A DNA stretch of 64,000 nt from CAZNXJ01 sp964577115 (GTDB lineage: Bacteria > Planctomycetota > Planctomycetia > Pirellulales > Pirellulaceae): positions 186,001 to 250,000 of the forward strand of contig CAZNXJ010000004.1 in the NCBI GenBank assembly GCA_964577115.1, given 5' to 3'. Both the position numbers and the translations under genes were made by a program. The notes under the pieces are model-generated. The model saw only the letters and a list, made by a program, of their open reading frames with translations, searched no databases and had not been told where the DNA came from. Positions within the stretch are counted from its first letter, which is position 1; every line of letters starts with the position of its first letter. Positions 1 through 7,823 of the stretch are shown in pieces.

Positions 1-1
1 C

Positions 2-520
2 GGTCGTTCGGCCCGATCCGGCGGATGGGGCTATTTGCTGGGTGACGAAGGTAGCGCGTACGACGTAGCCCGCAGCGCCCTGCGTGCGGTCGCTCGCGCT
101 GCGGATCGGCGCGGCCCCCCGACCGCATTGACCGCCGCCGCACTCGATTTCTTCGGCATCGCGGCGCCGCAGCAGTTAATCGAACGCGTCTATGACCGGG
201 CCATGGATCGACGCCAGATCGCCGTTTTTGCTCCAAGGGTATTCGAGCAAGCGACCGATCCGGTTGCCAAAGCGATTATCGAGCAGGCGGCGGACGAACT
301 GAGCGACCTGGTCGTGGGCGTGATCAATCAATTGGAGCCAGAGACTGATGAGCGGCGGGTGGCACTGAGCGGCGGGATGCTCGTTGGGCAGCCGGCACTG
401 CAGGAGCGTGTGGCGAGCCGGCTCGAACACGCCGGCGTGCCGCGCGACCACCTGGCCGTGGTCAACCGCCCGGTTCACGGGGCCCTCGCACTCGCTCGTA
501 CACTCGCTCAGGGCGGTTAA
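2..520 (+). CDS. BadF/BadG/BcrA/BcrD-type ATPase, N-acetylglucosamine kinase-like (3' part)
   Basis: The reading frame is open from the left edge of the window, so the 5' part of the gene lies outside it. The visible 172 residues begin with a GGWGYLLGDEGSAYD stretch, the nucleotide-binding loop typical of N-acetylglucosamine kinases and related BadF-type ATPases of the ASKHA fold. A second glycine-rich segment (LSGGMLVGQ, near 370-395) matches the C-terminal adenosine-binding loop. The likely role is ATP-dependent phosphorylation of an amino sugar in the cytoplasm. A sugar-phosphate isomerase-like gene and a dehydrogenase lie downstream, consistent with sugar catabolism. The substrate cannot be fixed from this fragment. 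Confidence 0.8.
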   Translation, partial: GRSARSGGWGYLLGDEGSAYDVARSALRAVARAADRRGPPTALTAAALDFFGIAAPQQLIERVYDRAMDRRQIAVFAPRVFEQATDPVAKAIIEQAADELSDLVVGVINQLEPETDERRVALSGGMLVGQPALQERVASRLEHAGVPRDHLAVVNRPVHGALALARTLAQGG

Positions 521-735
521 TCGCAGCGTTTGCCGCTCGCCGCAGCCCCCATTCCGGCCCCTTTTCGAAGGCGACAACGGGGCCCCGAGACTTTGGGCGC
601 AACGGGTGCTGTGTTCCCTATCCAGATTACTTCGGATTCACTACAACATGATGCGCGAACGCGGGGTTACCAGCGCATCAGCCACCCCGGTGCCGTCGCT
701 TTCCGTGGCTTCATCGCACCGACCGCGGGTATAAC
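521..735. other. intergenic region, nothing recognised
   Basis: This 215-bp stretch separates the kinase-like gene from the GNAT gene. Short open frames run through it but have no recognisable domain or ribosome binding site. I see no convincing terminator or promoter. Confidence 0.4.
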
Positions 736-1176
736 ATGGAACAGAAAGAAGAAGTGGTAATTCGCGATGCGACCCCGTCCGACGTGCCGGCGATCGCGGA
801 ACTGATCGAGCCCTTCGTCGAACAGAAGAAATTGTTGCCGCGCACGCACGAGGAACTTGCCGATCTGACGCGGCACGGTTTCGTTGCGCTCGCCGGTGAC
901 AAGCTAATCGGGTTTGCAGCCGTCGAGGTTTATTCGCGCAAGCTAGCCGAGGTCCAGTGCCTTGCCGTGGCAGCGCCGTGGCAGCGCCAAGGCGTCGGGA
1001 AACGCCTGATTCGGCGCTGCATCCGCCGCGCGCACGAACTGAACATCCTGGAATTGATGGCGATCAGCGCATCGGACGCATTCTTGATCGAGTGCGGTTT
1101 CGACTATAGTCTGCCCGAACAGAAACGCGCTCTGTTCTACCAGCCCCGGGCCCATTATCGCGAAGAGGACGACTGA
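736..1176 (+). CDS. GNAT-family N-acetyltransferase
   Basis: A 146-residue single-domain GNAT protein. The acetyl-CoA pyrophosphate loop is visible as RQGVGK at about residues 83-88, preceded by the usual beta4 strand (VQCLAVAAPWQ). The C-terminal part (FLIECGFDYSLPEQKRALFYQ) resembles the stand-alone N-acetylglutamate-synthase-like acetyltransferases, which share a GF...P...K pattern at this position. It probably transfers acetyl from acetyl-CoA to a small amine substrate in the cytoplasm. The ATG at 736 gives the N-terminus expected for the family (VIRDATPSDVPAI), although no strong Shine-Dalgarno precedes it. An ArgA-like role is possible but not shown: no arginine genes are nearby. Confidence 0.8.
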   Translation: MEQKEEVVIRDATPSDVPAIAELIEPFVEQKKLLPRTHEELADLTRHGFVALAGDKLIGFAAVEVYSRKLAEVQCLAVAAPWQRQGVGKRLIRRCIRRAHELNILELMAISASDAFLIECGFDYSLPEQKRALFYQPRAHYREEDD

Positions 1177-1247
1177 GACCGCGCAGTGGGCGGTGCGGAG
1201 CCGTGGTGCGTGGCATTTTCCATGTCCTCCAGCCAGCGAGATGACTG

Positions 1248-2093
1248 ATGTCCTGGTTCCGCTACTGCCTGAACGCCAGCACGATCCGTCCCATACCGCT
1301 GCTCGAAAAAATCTCCGTCGCCGCCAATGCCGGCTACTCGGCCATCGAGCTCTGGCACGATGACATTGAGGCCTACGTTGAGCAAGGCGGAAGCGTCCGC
1401 GACGTACGCCGTGCACTCGGCGATCACGGACTCGAGCTGCCCACGACGATCTATCTTGGCGATTGGTTCGACACCGAGGGCACGGAATTCGAGAAAGCTT
1501 GGTCGCAGTGCCAACGGCGCATCGAGCAAGCCGCCGAGCTTGGTGCCCACTACATCATCGCTGGTCCGCCGCGCGGCCGTGCGGACATGGAACGGGGCGC
1601 CGAGCGTTATCGCCAACTGCTAGAACTGGGCCGAACGTACGGCGTCCGTCCGGCCATGGAGTTCCTCGGTTTCGTCGACGACCTGAACACGATTGAAAAA
1701 GCGCTCGAGGTCATGAACCGTTCGCAGCACGAACATGCTACGACGGTCCTCGACCCCTTCCATATCTTTCGGGGTGGCGGCTCCATCGATTCGATAGAGC
1801 TGCTGAGCGACGAGCAAATCGCGATCAGCCACTTTAATGACGCGCCAGCTCAGCCACCCCGCGAGCAGCAACACGATCCGGATCGCGTCATGCCGGGCGA
1901 TGGACATCTGGATCTCTCCAACTATCTAAAACGGCTGGCAGCGACCGGTTACCGGCGCTGGCTCTCGCTCGAACTCTTCCGCGAGGACCTTTGGCAGCGC
2001 GATCCGCTGCATGTCGCGCGAGAAGGACTCGAGAAGATGCGTGCTGCCGTCCATGCCGCGCTGGGTGAATGGGAAGCCACACAAAGTCGCTAA
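1248..2093 (+). CDS. sugar phosphate isomerase/epimerase (AP endonuclease-type TIM barrel)
   Basis: A 281-residue protein with the xylose-isomerase-like TIM-barrel pattern. The first strand carries CLNAST, followed by GYSAIELW. Acidic and histidine metal ligands are seen in AMEFLGF, TVLDPFHIF, AISHFNDAP and, near the C-terminus, LSLELF. These Glu/Asp/His positions are the divalent-metal ligands of the family. The enzyme should isomerise or epimerise a sugar or sugar-derived keto acid. It starts 71 bp after the GNAT gene and is followed after 15 bp by a D-2-hydroxyacid dehydrogenase, so the pair is probably co-transcribed in a carbohydrate or sugar-acid pathway. The exact substrate is unknown; planctomycete genomes carry many paralogues. 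Confidence 0.85.
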   Translation: MSWFRYCLNASTIRPIPLLEKISVAANAGYSAIELWHDDIEAYVEQGGSVRDVRRALGDHGLELPTTIYLGDWFDTEGTEFEKAWSQCQRRIEQAAELGAHYIIAGPPRGRADMERGAERYRQLLELGRTYGVRPAMEFLGFVDDLNTIEKALEVMNRSQHEHATTVLDPFHIFRGGGSIDSIELLSDEQIAISHFNDAPAQPPREQQHDPDRVMPGDGHLDLSNYLKRLAATGYRRWLSLELFREDLWQRDPLHVAREGLEKMRAAVHAALGEWEATQSR

Positions 2094-2108
2094 GCACGAA
2101 GAAACACC

Positions 2109-3107
2109 ATGAGCGAAATTGTCCTAATCACGCCCGAGGTCATGCTGCATCGGGATACTCCGTACGCTCGGCTGCTGACCGAAGCGGGTTTCGAGGTGCG
2201 TTATCCGCGCAACCCCCACTTTGCCCGCGGCCTGGTTAGCGAGGCGGAGACGATCGACGAGCTGCAAGGCGTATCGGCAACGCTGGCCGGCGGCGAATGT
2301 TATACGCCCGCAGTGCTCGCTGCACTGCCGCAACTCCGCGTCATCGCTCGCTGTGGCGTCGGCTATGACCGCGTCGACATACCGGCCGCAACACAGCACA
2401 ACATCGCCGTCACCATCACGCCGACCGCCAATCACGAAGCGGTGGCCGAACACATGCTTGTCCTGATGCTCGGCCTGGCCAAACGACTGGTCGTTCATGA
2501 TCGCATGGTCCGCGCCGGCGGATGGCGAACGCAGCTCACGGATCCCATCCGCGGCCGAACACTCGGACTGTTCGGACTCGGACGCATCGGCCGCAGTGTC
2601 GCCGTCCGAGCACGGGCGCTCGGGATGCACGTGATCGCAACGGAGATGCTCCCCAATCGCGAGTTTGTCCAGCAGCATCAGATCGAGCTGGTCGATTTCG
2701 ATTCCCTGCTGCGGCGTTCAGATTTTCTCTCGCTGCACAGCCCATTGACGCCCGAAACGCTCGGTCTGTTCAACCGCGAAACCTTCGCGCAGATGAAACC
2801 CGGGAGTTATTTCATCAACACGGCGCGGGGCGGTCTGGTGGTCGAGGAAGATCTTGTCGCGGCACTTCGCGAAGGGCACCTACAGGGCGCAGCGCTCGAC
2901 GTTTTCCAGCTCGAACCCCCCGATAAGAATAATCCGCTCTTCGAGCTCGACAACGTCATCCTCACGCCGCACATCGCAAGTGCCGATACGTTGTCATTGG
3001 AGAACATGGGGCTCGAGGCTGCACGCTCGATCGTCATGCTCAAGCGCGGCGAGTGGCCGGACGGCGCAGTAGTGAACGGGCAGCTTCAGGCAACCTGGAA
3101 GTGGTAA
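2109..3107 (+). CDS. D-2-hydroxyacid dehydrogenase, phosphoglycerate dehydrogenase-like
   Basis: A 332-residue NAD(P)-dependent D-isomer 2-hydroxyacid dehydrogenase. The Rossmann motif GLGRIG sits near residues 156-161. The catalytic set is present: Arg in NTARGGLV, Glu in FQLEPP and His in LTPHIAS. The length fits the catalytic core without the ACT regulatory domain of true SerA, so a role as a sugar-acid or glyoxylate/hydroxypyruvate-type reductase is at least as likely as serine synthesis. It is closely spaced behind the TIM-barrel isomerase gene (15 bp), suggesting an operon and a shared sugar-acid pathway. Confidence 0.88.
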   Translation: MSEIVLITPEVMLHRDTPYARLLTEAGFEVRYPRNPHFARGLVSEAETIDELQGVSATLAGGECYTPAVLAALPQLRVIARCGVGYDRVDIPAATQHNIAVTITPTANHEAVAEHMLVLMLGLAKRLVVHDRMVRAGGWRTQLTDPIRGRTLGLFGLGRIGRSVAVRARALGMHVIATEMLPNREFVQQHQIELVDFDSLLRRSDFLSLHSPLTPETLGLFNRETFAQMKPGSYFINTARGGLVVEEDLVAALREGHLQGAALDVFQLEPPDKNNPLFELDNVILTPHIASADTLSLENMGLEAARSIVMLKRGEWPDGAVVNGQLQATWKW

Positions 3108-3135
3108 GCCTTCCCGCGCCATTTGAACAACTGCG

Positions 3136-3165
3136 TTGAACCGCGCAGCGCCGTACGTCTACAAT
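3136..3165 (+). promoter_or_regulatory. sigma70-like promoter upstream of the DUF3500 gene
   Basis: TTGAAC (3136-3141) and TACAAT (3160-3165) are separated by 18 bp and match the -35 and -10 consensus at four and five of six positions. Transcription would start near 3172, which supports translation of the downstream gene from 3215 rather than from the earlier in-frame ATG that overlaps the -10 box. Found by eye only. Confidence 0.45.
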
Positions 3166-3214
3166 GACCCTCGCACGTTGGCACTCTTCAGTTTCGAAAG
3201 ACAGGAGACGGATC

Positions 3215-4189
3215 ATGCGCGATCGACGTTGTCCCGAATGCGAAGCCATTCTCAACCGCCGCGATATGCTGAAGGTAGCCGGGGTAGCTGCCGTGGCCGC
3301 GGGGACCGCTAGCCTGCTTCCTTCGGCAATGGCTCGGCCGACCGCGCAGAGTCAGGCCGAGACGATCGTTGGGCAGCTCTACGGAACGCTCAGCGATAAA
3401 CAGCGCGAAGTGATCTGTCTGCCGTTCGATCACCCGCTGCGCACGCGGCTAAGCGCGAACTGGCACGTTACCGAGCCGCTCATCGGCAGCGACTTCTATA
3501 CGAACGAGCAGCGCGAGCTGATCACGCAGATCGTTCGCGCGGTGTCGAGCGAAGACGGTTATGAGCGGTTCATGCGCCAGATGCAGGAGGACTCGGGAGG
3601 CATCAGCGAGTACTCCATCGCTCTATTCGGCCAACCCGGCACCGGACAGTTCCAGTGGGAACTGACCGGGCGGCACCTGACACTGCGCGCGGACGGGGAC
3701 AGCGTGGCGAACATGGCGTTCGGCGGTCCCATTGCGTATGGCCACGGTGAAGAGGAGAGCCCGAACAAGAACCTGTTCTTCTATCAAACGAAACAGGTCA
3801 ATGAAATCTTCGGCGCCCTCGAAGGCAAACAGCGCGAGAAAGCGCTACTCAAAGAAGCCCCGCGCGAAAGCGAAGTTCCGCTCCAAGGCACCGAGGGCAA
3901 GTTCCCGGGCCTGGCGGTCCGCGAACTCTCGGACGATCAGAAGCAGTTGTTCGAATCCGTCATGAAGACGCTGCTCGCCCCGTATCGCCAGGAAGACGTG
4001 GATGAGATCCTCGCCATTCTCAAAGAAACCGGCGGCATGGATCAGCTGCACTTGGCGTTCTATCAAGATGGCGACATCGGCAACGACAAGGTGTGGGATA
4101 TCTGGCGCGTCGAAGGCCCGAGCCTCGTCTGGCACTTCCGCGGTGCTCCGCACGTGCACGCGTACGTGAACATCGGTATCAAGGCCTGA
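3215..4189 (+). CDS. TAT-exported DUF3500 family protein
   Basis: The start is set at the ATG at 3215 because AGGAGA lies 6-7 bp upstream and a promoter-like element lies at 3136-3165; an earlier ATG at 3164 lacks both. The 324-residue protein begins MRDRRCPECEAI, then a twin-arginine signal (NRRDMLKVAG followed by an alanine-rich hydrophobic run). The body matches DUF3500: repeated LSDKQRE/LSDDQK motifs, ETGG, and the C-terminal WHFRGAPHVHAYVNI. DUF3500 proteins are exported and of unknown biochemical function; the conserved histidines near the C-terminus suggest a metal site. The CPEC pair ahead of the TAT signal is unusual and would stay on the cytoplasmic side if the signal is cleaved. 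Confidence 0.85.
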   Translation: MRDRRCPECEAILNRRDMLKVAGVAAVAAGTASLLPSAMARPTAQSQAETIVGQLYGTLSDKQREVICLPFDHPLRTRLSANWHVTEPLIGSDFYTNEQRELITQIVRAVSSEDGYERFMRQMQEDSGGISEYSIALFGQPGTGQFQWELTGRHLTLRADGDSVANMAFGGPIAYGHGEEESPNKNLFFYQTKQVNEIFGALEGKQREKALLKEAPRESEVPLQGTEGKFPGLAVRELSDDQKQLFESVMKTLLAPYRQEDVDEILAILKETGGMDQLHLAFYQDGDIGNDKVWDIWRVEGPSLVWHFRGAPHVHAYVNIGIKA

Positions 4190-4201
4190 CGACGACGCGT
4201 T

Positions 4202-4231
4202 GGCCCCGCGCTGGCGCGTGGCCATTTTGTT
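4202..4231 (+). terminator. putative rho-independent terminator after the DUF3500 gene
   Basis: A GC-rich inverted repeat (GGCCCCGCGC paired with GCGCGTGGCC, one mismatch, very short loop) at 4202-4223 is followed by ATTTTGTT. It lies 12 bp after the DUF3500 stop codon and before the next gene on the same strand. Confidence 0.4.
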
Positions 4232-4276
4232 CACTATGTTCCACAACGAGCCTCCCACGACATGGAACCTTGCGCA

Positions 4277-5554
4277 ATGAAGCGGTGCACCGCGTGCGTT
4301 GCCTTCGCCTGGGTATTCCTGCTCGTGGGATCGGCTGCCGGTGACGATCCGCAAGGTGATCGGCCTACGGTCGAGCATTCGACGCTGATCGTCACCGGTT
4401 CGCTGGAGGCGCGCTATCGGCCGTTCGACGAGTTGATGGTGCGCTTCGTGCGCGAGCACCAGGTGCCGGGCGCGGCGCTGGCCGTGGCTCGCGGCGATCA
4501 AGTTGTCTTCGCTCGCGGCTACGGGAAAGCGGATCTCGATCGCGGAAGCCCTGTTTATCCCGAGTCACTGTTCCGCATCGCCAGCCTTTCGAAGCCAATC
4601 ACCGCCGTCGCCATTCTGCAACTCGTCGAACAAGGCCGCCTGCGGCTGGAGGATCGTGTATTCGAGCTTCTGAAGGTGGTGCCGCATTTCGAAGCGGGGC
4701 GCACGGAAATCGACCCTCGGCTCGCGCGCATCACGGTGCGTCATCTGCTTCAGCACACCGCAGGCTGGGATCGCGATCAGTCGTTCGATCCGATGTTTCA
4801 GTCGGTGCGCATCGCGGAAAGCCTGGGCGAGCCTCCTCCGGCCTCGGCGGAGATGGTTATCCGCTTCATGGCCGGTCAGCCGCTCGACTTCGATCCTGGC
4901 GAGCGCTACGCATACAGCAACTTCGGCTACTGTTTGCTGGGGCGAATCATCGAGCAGGTGAGCGGCGAGCCGTATGAACAATACGTGCGGGAACGCGTAT
5001 TCGCTCCGCTCGGCTGCGTGCGTCCGCGCATCGGGAAGACGCGCCGCCGCTCGTCGTGGGAAGTCCGCTACTTCGCCAATAACGATGCCCATGCTCCTTC
5101 GGTCTTCGCCGCCGATCTAGGTCAACCCGTGCCGGATGCGTACGGTGCCTGGCACCTCGAAGCCATGGATGCCCACGGTGGATGGATCGCGTCGGCCGTC
5201 GATCTCGTACGGTTTTCCGTGGCCGTGCATCGCGGGACCGAAGGCGGGTTACTGAGCGATGCGAGCCGCGACGCGCTATTCGAGCGGCCCGAGGGTCTTG
5301 CGGGCTATGATGAAGATGGTCAACCACGCGATTTTTATTACGGGCTCGGCTGGGTCGTTCGTCCGACAAATGATTCGGGCGCGTTCAATAGCTGGCACAC
5401 GGGCTCGCTGCCCGGCACCTCGACGCTGCTCGTACATCGCCACGATGGATGGCACTGGGCGGTCCTGTTCAACACGCGTGATAGCGCCGATGGCCGGCGC
5501 CTCTCAAACGTCATCGATCCCCTGCTCCATCAGGCCGCCAATCAAGTGGAGTAG
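4277..5554 (+). CDS. secreted serine hydrolase, beta-lactamase class C / penicillin-binding-like
   Basis: A 425-residue protein of the beta-lactamase/esterase-EstB/DD-peptidase superfamily. From the ATG at 4277 it begins MKRCTACVAFAWVFLLVGSA, a good Sec signal peptide; an ATG 15 bp upstream would add five residues before it. The catalytic SxxK is S103-L-S-K106, the YxN motif is Y213-S-N215, and the third motif is probably HTGSLPGT near the C-terminus. The enzyme should act outside the cytoplasm as an esterase, peptidase or peptidoglycan-related hydrolase. Class C beta-lactamase activity cannot be assumed, because this family is broad in planctomycetes. It is convergent with the PAP2 gene, with only 30 bp between the stop codons. 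Confidence 0.85.
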   Translation: MKRCTACVAFAWVFLLVGSAAGDDPQGDRPTVEHSTLIVTGSLEARYRPFDELMVRFVREHQVPGAALAVARGDQVVFARGYGKADLDRGSPVYPESLFRIASLSKPITAVAILQLVEQGRLRLEDRVFELLKVVPHFEAGRTEIDPRLARITVRHLLQHTAGWDRDQSFDPMFQSVRIAESLGEPPPASAEMVIRFMAGQPLDFDPGERYAYSNFGYCLLGRIIEQVSGEPYEQYVRERVFAPLGCVRPRIGKTRRRSSWEVRYFANNDAHAPSVFAADLGQPVPDAYGAWHLEAMDAHGGWIASAVDLVRFSVAVHRGTEGGLLSDASRDALFERPEGLAGYDEDGQPRDFYYGLGWVVRPTNDSGAFNSWHTGSLPGTSTLLVHRHDGWHWAVLFNTRDSADGRRLSNVIDPLLHQAANQVE

Positions 5555-5584
5555 CACCTCGCGCGAGCAGCCCCACCATTCGAC

Positions 5585-6343
5585 CTACGTTTCACGAGGT
5601 TTCTTGACGCGCGATGATTCGGAAGGCCGTTCGATATGGTGGCGGTGCTGGAGCCAGCGCGCGGCGAGCCAACAAGCAAGGGCCCAGGTGAGGCCAGCCG
5701 ACCAGCCTGCCAGAACGTCCGTTGGATAATGAACGCCCATGTAAACGCGGCTGATGCCGACCAGCACAGTCAACAAGATCGCCATGCTCAGGATATAGAT
5801 CCGCAGCTGCCTCCGCCGCACCTCGGCGGCGAGCACGGTCCCGAGCGAAAGGTACACGACGGCCGACATCATCGCATGCCCACTGGGAAAGCTGGACGTT
5901 GAGACATGGGACAAGTGGGGGACCAAATCCGGTCGTGGTCGCTGGAAGCCTTGCTTGAGTCCAAAGCTTAGAAGCATCCCGGAAAGTACGACGACCACCA
6001 CGAACGAGGCGGCCCAGGACTTTCCATCCAGCCACAAGTAACCGGCAATGCCGGCGGTCACGAGCACGAGCACGGCAATGCCGCCGAGCGCCGTCACATC
6101 GCGTCCCATCTCTGCAAGCCACACAGGGCCGATGGGCTTCTCCGGCCGCCCCGGTTCGCGCATCGCGAGAATCATCCATTCATCGAACCGCCGCGTCGAT
6201 CCTTCGAGCACCTCATCCGCCAGTTCAATGAAGCCCCACGTGCAGACGGTCAGCACGAGTAGCACAAGCAATACAACCGGCTCAGTACCACGCAGCCTAT
6301 GGATGAGCGCCAGTGTGGCTCGGCGCAATCGCTCGGCTCCCAT
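5585..6343 (-). CDS. PAP2-family membrane phosphatase
   Basis: A 252-residue integral membrane protein with the three phosphatase motifs of the PAP2 superfamily: KQGFQRPRP, FPSGHAM and SRVYMGVHYPTD, holding the catalytic histidines and the phosphate-binding Lys/Arg. About six hydrophobic segments are visible. It probably dephosphorylates a lipid phosphate such as phosphatidic acid or undecaprenyl pyrophosphate. The start at 6343 is chosen because GGAG stands a few bases upstream on the coding strand; an in-frame ATG 96 bp earlier would add a hydrophilic leader unlike the family. The C-terminus is short and basic (ESSRVKKPRET). Confidence 0.88.
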   Translation of the reverse strand: MGAERLRRATLALIHRLRGTEPVVLLVLLVLTVCTWGFIELADEVLEGSTRRFDEWMILAMREPGRPEKPIGPVWLAEMGRDVTALGGIAVLVLVTAGIAGYLWLDGKSWAASFVVVVVLSGMLLSFGLKQGFQRPRPDLVPHLSHVSTSSFPSGHAMMSAVVYLSLGTVLAAEVRRRQLRIYILSMAILLTVLVGISRVYMGVHYPTDVLAGWSAGLTWALACWLAARWLQHRHHIERPSESSRVKKPRET

Positions 6344-6572
6344 CTTTTCTGATCTCCGCTTCCCTTCCCTCGCCCCGGTGCCTCCCTCGTGCAATGCGAC
6401 GGGCGGCCGTTGTGCATAGAACGTGCCACTGCCGGCCATCGTAGTCGAGCTGACGGAGCACCAGGCGGGCAGACGACAGAATGCGTTTTTCGCTCGTCTT
6501 CACCCTGGAACGTATCCGAACGCGGCTGCGCCCCGCTTCCCACCAGCACGAACGCCGTAGTGAAATCTAGGT

Positions 6573-7235
6573 TCACGTTTGAATGACGTAGCGCAGAATC
6601 GCCCAGTATTGGCAAGCGCTGCCGGCGATAACGCACAGGTGCCACACCGCGTGCAGGTGATGGGCGCGCCAGTCGTGAACGAGAAACCACGTGCCACCGG
6701 TGTAGAAGAGGCCGCCAGCGAGCATCCAGCCGAGGGCTGCCGCCGGTACGACACCCCATAACGGTTTGACGGCAAGAATGGGGATCCACCCCATGACAAC
6801 GTAGAGCCCGATGGAAATTGCGCTGATGCGGTGCGCGAAGAAGACCTTCTGGACGAAGCCGTACCAGGCCAGCATCCACATGAGGATCAGCAGGGAGAGC
6901 CAGTAGCCGGTGCGCAAGTACACGAGCGCAAACGGCGTGTAGGTTCCCGCAATCAAAAGATATATAAACGCCTGATCCAGCACTCGGAAGCGATACTTCG
7001 CCACGAGATCGCGCACGGCATGCGAGAGGGTCGAGAACAGGTAAACGAGCACCAGCGCGGTGCCGAATACCCAGGCGCTGAGAATGCGCCAGAAGTCGCT
7101 CGTTTGGTACGCTGTCCTGATCAGAACCCACGCGCCAATCACGCTCAAGAGAAAGCCCAATCCATGCGTGAGCGTGTTCAGCCGCTCCTCGTCGGCCGAG
7201 CGAAACAGTGGGTCAAGATTTTTCCGCTCGTCCAT
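6573..7235 (-). CDS. haemolysin III / PAQR-type seven-helix membrane protein
   Basis: A 220-residue membrane protein of the HlyIII/YqfA (PAQR) family. It starts with the usual soluble segment ending ERLNTLTHGLGFLLS, where the histidine is conserved. The family's metal-site residues appear as FSTLSHAV, the Asp in LDQAFIYLLIAGTYTP, and the paired histidines in LHAVWHLCV near the C-terminus. Seven hydrophobic segments fit the topology. Bacterial members are probably zinc-dependent membrane hydrolases or regulators of membrane energetics; haemolysin activity is historical and should not be assumed. It lies between the small exported protein and PAP2 genes on the same strand. Confidence 0.88.
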   Translation of the reverse strand: MDERKNLDPLFRSADEERLNTLTHGLGFLLSVIGAWVLIRTAYQTSDFWRILSAWVFGTALVLVYLFSTLSHAVRDLVAKYRFRVLDQAFIYLLIAGTYTPFALVYLRTGYWLSLLILMWMLAWYGFVQKVFFAHRISAISIGLYVVMGWIPILAVKPLWGVVPAAALGWMLAGGLFYTGGTWFLVHDWRAHHLHAVWHLCVIAGSACQYWAILRYVIQT

Positions 7236-7312
7236 CGAGGCTCGACACAGGCTCCCGGCCTGTCTTCCCTGCGGCGCGAAACGCCGGGCCTGTCACCGCG
7301 CTGGCGTCGCGG

Positions 7313-7669
7313 TTACATCTGCGAGCGAGCGTCCACGAAAACGGCCACCAATTCGCTGCCCGATCCGGACGCCATCACGTTGACAAGATGCCCGACTCGA
7401 AGGTCTTCGATTGTCGCCATCTGTCCGTTCACCTGCACCGTTGCTTCGGGTGGAATCTTGACTTTCTTTTCCCCGTCGCCGGTCATGGTTTTCACGGTGA
7501 TGGTGTCGGAGTCTACCGCAACGATGGTCCCTTGCAAGTGGTCCTCCAAATTGACTACGCCGCGCTCCGTAATCGCAGCGTGAGCCTGCACCGCTGGGCT
7601 CGCCAGCAGCGCCGGACCAGCGGCAGCCACAAGGCCGCTCAGTAGCAACACCACTGTTGAGCGTAACAT
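7313..7669 (-). CDS. small exported protein with a DUF5666-like beta domain
   Basis: A 118-residue protein starting MLRSTVVLLLSGLVAAAG, a Sec signal peptide with a probable cleavage site after AQAHA (around residue 31). The mature part has alternating beta strands (LQGTIVAVDSDTITVKTM, KVKIPPEATVQVNG, VGHLVNVMA) typical of small OB/SH3-like DUF5666 domains. AAGGAGGA lies just upstream of the start, so expression may be strong. The function is unknown. It sits downstream of the TreZ/debranching pair on the same strand, separated by about 150 bp. Confidence 0.7.
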   Translation of the reverse strand: MLRSTVVLLLSGLVAAAGPALLASPAVQAHAAITERGVVNLEDHLQGTIVAVDSDTITVKTMTGDGEKKVKIPPEATVQVNGQMATIEDLRVGHLVNVMASGSGSELVAVFVDARSQM

Positions 7670-7823
7670 TGTTCGTCCTCCTTCTCGCTAAACCATCTTT
7701 CAACGTTCTTCTCTCCACCCTCCCGCTCAACACTTGCCATCGCAAGCATCGTGTCTCAAAGAAGTGCAACGCTCGTGCCGGCCCGCGTTCGCCGGGGCCC
7801 GTACGCCTCGGAAGGACCAAAAA

